A stretch of DNA of 64,000 nucleotides from an uncultured Clostridia bacterium (GTDB lineage: Bacteria > Bacillota > Clostridia > Christensenellales > Borkfalkiaceae). Of this stretch, positions 58,991 through 64,000 are shown piece by piece; within the stretch, counting starts at the first letter, position 1; each line of letters opens with the position of its first letter. The translations under genes and the position numbers were made by a program. A model generated the notes under the pieces. That model did no database searches. It saw only the letters and a list, made by a program, of their open reading frames with translations, and was not told where the DNA came from. The stretch is taken from contig CALVWW010000005.1 of the NCBI GenBank assembly GCA_944368155.1, positions 1 through 64,000 on the forward strand. Direction: 5' to 3'.

Positions 58991-61900
58991 TTATTTCCTT
59001 TTATTGATATGTAATTTATTTTTAAGTTTTTTAATAAATGTTTTCCTGTCGTATAGTAAGTAAAAAACAGCTCGGCCAATCATTGACTTTGCAATTAGCT
59101 GAGAAGTTTTACTTGCAACCGCTTTATTATTGCTTGGAGTCTCCCTCGAATACCACAGTAAAGTCTGATATAAACTCCGTTTATCATATCCGCCGAATAA
59201 TTTATCTTCAATCCAAGTATTGCTGAAAGCAGCAAAATCAAAATCTGTAGCGTTAATAAAAAAGTTTTCAAAGGCCACCGAAACTTCCGTGTGGCGGCAA
59301 CTAAATTTTTGCATACTACGGCCGAAAAATTTTGTCATATCTGCACAGAAGTCTAATGTCCCGCGCTGCAATTCATTTATTGCATATCTTTCGCCATAGC
59401 TTACCGGATGATTTTTATCATAAATATATGATAGCTCTCCGTCTTTCACACAATATCCCACACACGACGGCGTCTGTTCAGAGAGGAATATCTCACGCAC
59501 TACGCCGGAAACATATGGTGAAAAATTATAAAAACAATGTTTATTGTAATGATGTGCCGTAGCAATTTTATCCGTACGGTAACCGTTATCATGAATAAAG
59601 AACACATCTACCGGTCTGCCTGCGAGATTAGAGATTATTGCCTGTAATCTGCCGCTGTAACCGATATCGAAAGTTGCGCACCTACCCGAAAATTTTTTGG
59701 CAAACGCCGCGGCAACCTCAGCTCTGTGTGCTTCATTTTTTTTAAGGTTAAGCGATAGATGCGCCATCTTTTCAAGAAATCTTACAAAGTCGGCAAGAGA
59801 TGAAAATTTCTGTTCAAGTTCTATGCCGCTGTTTAAATATTCTTCCGCAATCTCCGGCGTAATATCATCGCAACAATCAGCAAACCAATCGAGTATCTCT
59901 GCAGGCGTCTGATTGCGGTAATCTGTCATTTCCACCAAATTTAAAAGATCTTCGGGTTTATTAATTGCAAACGGGAAGAGCGCCCGCCGTGTGGCGCAAA
60001 AGTATTCACTGGCGATAAACTGCCCGCCAGTTGCCGCCGCCGTTGCGGAAATAGTATCGAATGCATGCTTTATGATATACCCATCGCGGGCGAGGAAGAT
60101 TATCGTACTGTAGCCGTTTTGGACGGCGCTATCATAAATCCACTTAGCCACTCCCCAAACATGCATTCCCAGCGCCATATATCCAACATAATAAGGGTCG
60201 GCATTATACATAGATTTATGATTAAATGAGCGGAAAGGATTATCAAACATTTTTGTCGCAACCACTGCAGCAGCACAGCGCAGAGGCAACTGTTTTATAA
60301 ATTCACGGCTGTCAAACAAAAAGTTATTTCCGCAATATATATCCTTAAAAGCATCTCCCGTATAAATACTGCTTATCCTGTTGCAAAATACATCTGTTGC
60401 TTTAGGCAGATAAGCGGTATCAAAGCCGGCCGCACGCGCCATTTCTACATCATTTTGCAAACTATCGCCGATATGCAGTATATGTGAAGAAGATGTATTA
60501 AGGGCATCTGTAACTGCGTTATAAAGCGATTTTGTTGCCTTAAGTTTCTTATAATCAGAGGAAACAAACAACTTTTCATATTTAAGATAGCCACACCTGC
60601 TTAATATTGCCGCAATCACATCGCTGCCGAGATACATATCTGATATCAGAATAATTTTTTTCCCTGCGGCAATAGCAAGCTGATATAGTTCCTGCCCGGC
60701 ATTTCTCGAATAACATAAATTCAATTCAAAATCGAGTTCTTTTGCCATCAGCATTTCGGCAGTCTGTTCTGATATATTAAACTCTTTTACCATATAAGCG
60801 TATATATCAGAAAGAGTTATATCTTCTACCTTTCTATCAGCAATATGCTTAAGCTTCCTACAATTGTGTTCACTCAATTTTCTCACTTCAGAAAACCACG
60901 CCGGTATTTCCAAACACTCATTTTCCATTAATAAGAAAATATCTGAAGGCTCCCAAATGGGGCGCTGAATCAAAGTATCAAATACATCAAAACTTATATA
61001 CTCCGCATATTCTGAAAGTATCGAATTCTTAATTTTTTCAAGTCCGTCGTCCCATGCGGTAGAGGCTTCATAAAAATAAAACTCCTCCTCTGAAGGTACA
61101 GCAAGAGTTGCTTTGCCGAATCCTTCAAAAAACAGCCGTTTTACATCGCCATCATTAGCACAACCGGCAGCCTGAATATTCCCTGACCATATAATATAGT
61201 ACTTATTTTTAAACTTTTCATAATCTGCCTGTAAATCGGCAAATTTATTGATATCAACAAGAAATTTTTTTATAAAATTAAAAACCCGAACTATATCGGA
61301 AAGGTTTTTAACTATTTTATTTTTAGGTAAAGTTACGCTCGTAGATGCTTCACTATGGCGAAAATAAAAATAGCAGTCATTATCACAGAAAGCGAGGGAG
61401 TTTGCAAGAGAATAAAATACCGAGGAAAAAGCTATATCCTCTCCCATTACAAGAGGTTCCGGCATTGCTTCAAAGTATGGCAGTGCACGCTCGATAAGTT
61501 CTGCAGAATAAACTTTATTCCATACTGTATGCCATATAAAACATTCCCCTGCCTGTGCGAAAAAATCTGAAGCGAGTTCCGGACTATACAAAGTTTTTCT
61601 GTTGCGATTGAAACTACGGTAATAGTTATAATAAGTTTTTTCGCCTTTTTCGTTCACATTTACAGTATTGCCGAGGCACATGTCGGCCCCCTGTTCTTCA
61701 AGCTTTAAAATAAGTGGCCTGAACCAATCGCATGAAAGATAATCGTCGCTGTCGACAAAGGCAATATACCTTCCGCTGGCAGCAAGCATACCGGTCACTC
61801 TTGCCCGAAAAAGCCCTCTGTTGTGTTCATGTTTTAATACAGTAATACGGCTGTCTTTCTTTTTATACTCCTGCAATATCAGAGCGCAACCATCCAGACT

Positions 61901-62026
61901 GCCATCATCAACACATATAATTTCCATGTCTTTATAGCTTTGACAAAGTATGCTGTCAAGGCATCGGCGAAGCCATTTTTCTGTATTATAAACCGGAATG
62001 ATAACCGACAACACTTTTTCGGACAT
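58991..62026 (-). CDS. Bifunctional GT2 glycosyltransferase and HAD hydrolase with a third unknown domain
   Basis: 1011 residues. Residues 1-240 are a GT2 glycosyltransferase (SVIIPVYNTEKWL; VDDGS at 39-43; VDSDDY at 91-96, the DXD-like metal site). Residues about 343-545 are a HAD domain (FDVFDT at 346-351, ISDMYL at 461-466, GDSLQND at 520-526), so it should be catalytic. Residues about 560-1011 are not recognised; the segment STIIFLARDGYIIKHAFD resembles a second Rossmann-type strand-loop. AAGGAGAAGG precedes the ATG. It is the first gene of the cluster. The GT2-HAD pairing is known in capsule and cell-wall loci. Confidence 0.85.
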   Translation of the reverse strand: MSEKVLSVIIPVYNTEKWLRRCLDSILCQSYKDMEIICVDDGSLDGCALILQEYKKKDSRITVLKHEHNRGLFRARVTGMLAASGRYIAFVDSDDYLSCDWFRPLILKLEEQGADMCLGNTVNVNEKGEKTYYNYYRSFNRNRKTLYSPELASDFFAQAGECFIWHTVWNKVYSAELIERALPYFEAMPEPLVMGEDIAFSSVFYSLANSLAFCDNDCYFYFRHSEASTSVTLPKNKIVKNLSDIVRVFNFIKKFLVDINKFADLQADYEKFKNKYYIIWSGNIQAAGCANDGDVKRLFFEGFGKATLAVPSEEEFYFYEASTAWDDGLEKIKNSILSEYAEYISFDVFDTLIQRPIWEPSDIFLLMENECLEIPAWFSEVRKLSEHNCRKLKHIADRKVEDITLSDIYAYMVKEFNISEQTAEMLMAKELDFELNLCYSRNAGQELYQLAIAAGKKIILISDMYLGSDVIAAILSRCGYLKYEKLFVSSDYKKLKATKSLYNAVTDALNTSSSHILHIGDSLQNDVEMARAAGFDTAYLPKATDVFCNRISSIYTGDAFKDIYCGNNFLFDSREFIKQLPLRCAAAVVATKMFDNPFRSFNHKSMYNADPYYVGYMALGMHVWGVAKWIYDSAVQNGYSTIIFLARDGYIIKHAFDTISATAAATGGQFIASEYFCATRRALFPFAINKPEDLLNLVEMTDYRNQTPAEILDWFADCCDDITPEIAEEYLNSGIELEQKFSSLADFVRFLEKMAHLSLNLKKNEAHRAEVAAAFAKKFSGRCATFDIGYSGRLQAIISNLAGRPVDVFFIHDNGYRTDKIATAHHYNKHCFYNFSPYVSGVVREIFLSEQTPSCVGYCVKDGELSYIYDKNHPVSYGERYAINELQRGTLDFCADMTKFFGRSMQKFSCRHTEVSVAFENFFINATDFDFAAFSNTWIEDKLFGGYDKRSLYQTLLWYSRETPSNNKAVASKTSQLIAKSMIGRAVFYLLYDRKTFIKKLKNKLHINKRK

Positions 62027-62077
62027 AATTTTGCCTTCTCCTTTATAATTGTTTTTTCAACAAAAAATCTATAAAAG

Positions 62078-62109
62078 GGAGCGGTGCCCGAATTTCGGGC
62101 ACCGCTCCC
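62078..62109 (-). terminator. Terminator of the lipoprotein gene, upstream of the glycan cluster
   Basis: GGGAGCGGTGCCCGAA-TT-TTCGGGCACCGCTCCC-like stem, followed on the minus strand by TTTTATAGATTTTTTG. It separates the lipoprotein transcript from the AT-rich cluster. Confidence 0.85.
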
Positions 62110-62120
62110 GATTTTAGTAC

Positions 62121-62678
62121 TTAATAGCTGTATATGTAAGCTATGGTAACAATATTGCCGTCAGGCGTGCTGTATTCCATGATAAGCGACATGAAATTGT
62201 CGCCGCTTACCTCTATTGTGCAGGCGATATCTCCCGTCACATCTTCGGAACCGAGGTCAAGCACCGACGCCGGCACCGTAGCCGTCATTGTGAGGCCGCC
62301 GTCCGACTCGGTATACGTGATATCTGAAAAGGATGATTCTGAAGGCAGTTCGCCGAAAGACACATCCGATTCAGAAACGGTCTGCGGCTCGCTCTCGGTG
62401 ACGGTGAACATGCCGTCGCCCGAGCCTATTTCATTGCGCACCGTGGTGGTAACGACGAGTGAATAACCGCTTTCTGTCTTTTCGTAGCTCTCCTCTCTGC
62501 TGTTGAGCAGCGAATCGCCCCTTTCGACAGTTATAGTGCTTACAACTTTTGTCGCTTCTGCAACACTCTCGTAAGCTTCGGTAATGGTATCGAAGTTACT
62601 GCTTCCGCATGCAGGGAGTGCAAAAGCCATCGCCGCGCAGGCAAGTGTGCCAATAACTAACGCTATTATTTTTTTCAT
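62121..62678 (-). CDS. Small lipoprotein of unknown function
   Basis: 185 residues. The signal MKKIIALVIGTLACAAMAFALPAC ends in a lipobox LPAC. The mature part is Ser/Thr/Glu-rich with repeated beta-strand-like stretches (SGYSLVVTTTV, GGLTMTATVPASVL, NIVTIAYIYSY). No family recognised. It follows the InlB-repeat gene by 6 bp on the same strand, so the two may form an operon. Confidence 0.72.
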   Translation of the reverse strand: MKKIIALVIGTLACAAMAFALPACGSSNFDTITEAYESVAEATKVVSTITVERGDSLLNSREESYEKTESGYSLVVTTTVRNEIGSGDGMFTVTESEPQTVSESDVSFGELPSESSFSDITYTESDGGLTMTATVPASVLDLGSEDVTGDIACTIEVSGDNFMSLIMEYSTPDGNIVTIAYIYSY

Positions 62679-62684
62679 TTCAGC

Positions 62685-64000
62685 TTACCTCCCTAAGCGG
62701 AATTTAACCACAGCCGCCAAAGCCGCTACTGCCGTCATTGCCGCAAAGAAGTTTGCAGCGGCATTTTCAGCTTTCTGCATATCTTCTTTACCGCTTTCAA
62801 CGGCGCCGTTGTAATCTGCAAGCATATTCTCGTACAAACCGAATGTAAGGCCCTCGGCCTCGGCGTCGGCTATCTCGCGTTCGCTGCATTCCGCCAACAG
62901 ATTGTATACAGCGGTAAGTGCTTCGTACTGTTCGTCGAGCGAACCGTTTTCCGCCGTTTCTACTGCTTCTAACGCCTCGGCGAGCCGTTCGTATCTTTCA
63001 GTATATACGGTCTCAAACGCCGCCTCGAAAGTGGTATCTCCGGTAATCTCCAAATCAGGAGTATATTCTGTGCCGCCGCTGAACCAGCCTGCGAAAACAT
63101 AGCTCTTTATAGTGTTGCCGGCGGGTGCATCAGGGTCTGCGGGTGCATTGACAGTTTCGCCCGAAAGTGCCGTTGTAGTGAACACAACCTCGCCGTCCGC
63201 TACGAACGAAACTGTGTAAACCTGTTCTACAAGCTCAAGGTAGAGCCCGAAGTCGAGGCCTTCCGCTACACAGTCTGCTATCTCCTGCTCGCTCATAGCC
63301 TCATATACCGGCTGAATACGGGCGATTGCCGCGCGCTGAGCCGCAGGTGTACGCGCCGCATCAAGAGCGTTGAGCGCTCGCATAATGGTGTTATATTCGG
63401 AAGTATAGACGGTAGTGAACCTTGCAGAGTATGTGCCGTCGGCCGTCACTTCGCCGGGAACAAACTGGGTAGTGCCGCTGAACCAGCCCGCAAACACGTA
63501 ACTCTTGATGCTGTTGCCTGCAGGTGCCGCGGGAGTTGCGGGAGCCGAAACTGTTTCTCCCTCGTAAACTGTATACGAAGCAACGACTGTCCCGCCGTTT
63601 GTAAACGTTACAGTGTAGAGCTTGCCGAGCATCTCTTCATAAAGTTCGAACGACATTCCTTCGGCCTCGGCGTCGGAAATATTTTCCGCTGTGAGTGTTG
63701 CATACAGTTCAGTCATCCGGTCAACAGCCTGGTGCTTTTCTGAAGGAGTCTGCGCCGACTGTAGCGCACCAAGAAGTCCAGCTATATCGTCATACAACTC
63801 GCTGTATACTTTCTGATAGCTTGCTGTATATGTGACGTCCCCGCTTACAGTTGTTTGTTCTGTTAACTGCTCTTCACCGTTAAACCAGCCAAGGAAGGCA
63901 TACGACTCTACCATAGTACTGTCCGCCGCCTTTACAGGTGCTTCCGGTGCCGCTATTGTATTACCTTCGAGCACTTCCTGTTCAGCTACAGTATCGCCTT
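62685..64000 (-). CDS. Surface protein with InlB-type repeats alternating with helical repeats, 5' end outside the window
   Basis: The 3' 438 codons of a longer gene; reading stays open to the window edge. Units of about 130 residues have an InlB/Listeria-Bacteroides repeat (IKSYVFAGWFSG with surrounding strands, ending FxTVY) followed by a helical segment of about 60 residues (EQEIADCVAEGLDFGLYLELVE). Two full units and one partial are visible. The C-terminus (NGAVESGKEDMQKAENAAANFFAAMTAVAALAAVVKFRLGR) is a membrane helix with a basic tail and no LPXTG sorting motif, so anchoring is by the helix. Likely an adhesin or wall-associated protein. Confidence 0.82.
   Translation of the reverse strand, partial: GDTVAEQEVLEGNTIAAPEAPVKAADSTMVESYAFLGWFNGEEQLTEQTTVSGDVTYTASYQKVYSELYDDIAGLLGALQSAQTPSEKHQAVDRMTELYATLTAENISDAEAEGMSFELYEEMLGKLYTVTFTNGGTVVASYTVYEGETVSAPATPAAPAGNSIKSYVFAGWFSGTTQFVPGEVTADGTYSARFTTVYTSEYNTIMRALNALDAARTPAAQRAAIARIQPVYEAMSEQEIADCVAEGLDFGLYLELVEQVYTVSFVADGEVVFTTTALSGETVNAPADPDAPAGNTIKSYVFAGWFSGGTEYTPDLEITGDTTFEAAFETVYTERYERLAEALEAVETAENGSLDEQYEALTAVYNLLAECSEREIADAEAEGLTFGLYENMLADYNGAVESGKEDMQKAENAAANFFAAMTAVAALAAVVKFRLGR

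Overview
The window looks like a chromosome segment of an anaerobic low-GC Gram-positive bacterium (Bacillota, probably class Clostridia). Evidence for this: the ylxM-ffh-rpsP-khpA-rimM-trmD-rbgA-rnhB gene order, AddAB instead of RecBCD, NiaR control of NAD synthesis, a trimeric HydABC-type [FeFe]-hydrogenase, a K+-dependent pyrophosphatase pump, and BspA- and InlB-type surface proteins. I cannot name the genus.

Layout. 1-6.4 kb: a tandem repeat at the edge, then a translation/secretion operon read leftwards from a clear promoter at 6386-6414. The usual rplS gene is missing after trmD. 6.6-7.5 kb: two small orphan genes. 7.5-10.9 kb: niaR and the nadB-nadC pair, with a promoter buried in five related half-sites. 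11-13.4 kb: a PRC-barrel protein, a membrane protein and a HAD phosphatase. 13.5-20 kb: addB-addA. 20-24.4 kb: a lipoprotein, a D-2-hydroxyacid dehydrogenase operon and a KdgK-like sugar kinase. 24.4-30.3 kb: pyrophosphatase pump, HIT protein, GltD-like flavoprotein, MATE exporter. 30.3-34.6 kb: hydCBA operon. 34.7-40.7 kb: a MarR-controlled heterodimeric ABC exporter and a two-component system. 41-42.8 kb: a glycosyltransferase and a Sel1-repeat protein. 42.9-50.4 kb: a sucrose regulon in which one operon encodes the sucrose permease, hydrolase, fructokinase, HPr and Enzyme I, controlled by a LacI-type regulator with three matching operators. 50.5-53.7 kb: an IS200 remnant and a large repeat lipoprotein. 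54.2-62 kb: a visibly AT-rich four-gene glycan-decoration cluster. 62.1 kb to the end: a lipoprotein and the 3' part of an InlB-repeat surface protein.

How the parts work together. The sucrose operon carries the whole phosphorelay (EI, HPr, EIIBCA) plus the two steps that turn sucrose-6-phosphate into fructose-6-phosphate and glucose-6-phosphate. Its HPr has Arg where the regulatory Ser46 should be. The hydrogenase, pyrophosphatase and GltD-like enzyme fit a fermentative, redox-balancing metabolism.

Best candidates for something new: (1) the 54.2-62 kb cluster, in which a GT2-HAD-unknown triple fusion, a LicD protein, an exported protein-tyrosine-phosphatase-like lipoprotein and an SGNH-like/CitC-like fusion are packed together; (2) a dispersed 120-125 bp element with terminal inverted repeats and a compensating hairpin, found directly at the 3' ends of ffh and nadC; (3) the nadB leader and operator array; (4) the 16-fold His/Cys repeat lipoprotein behind a terminator-like 5' hairpin.
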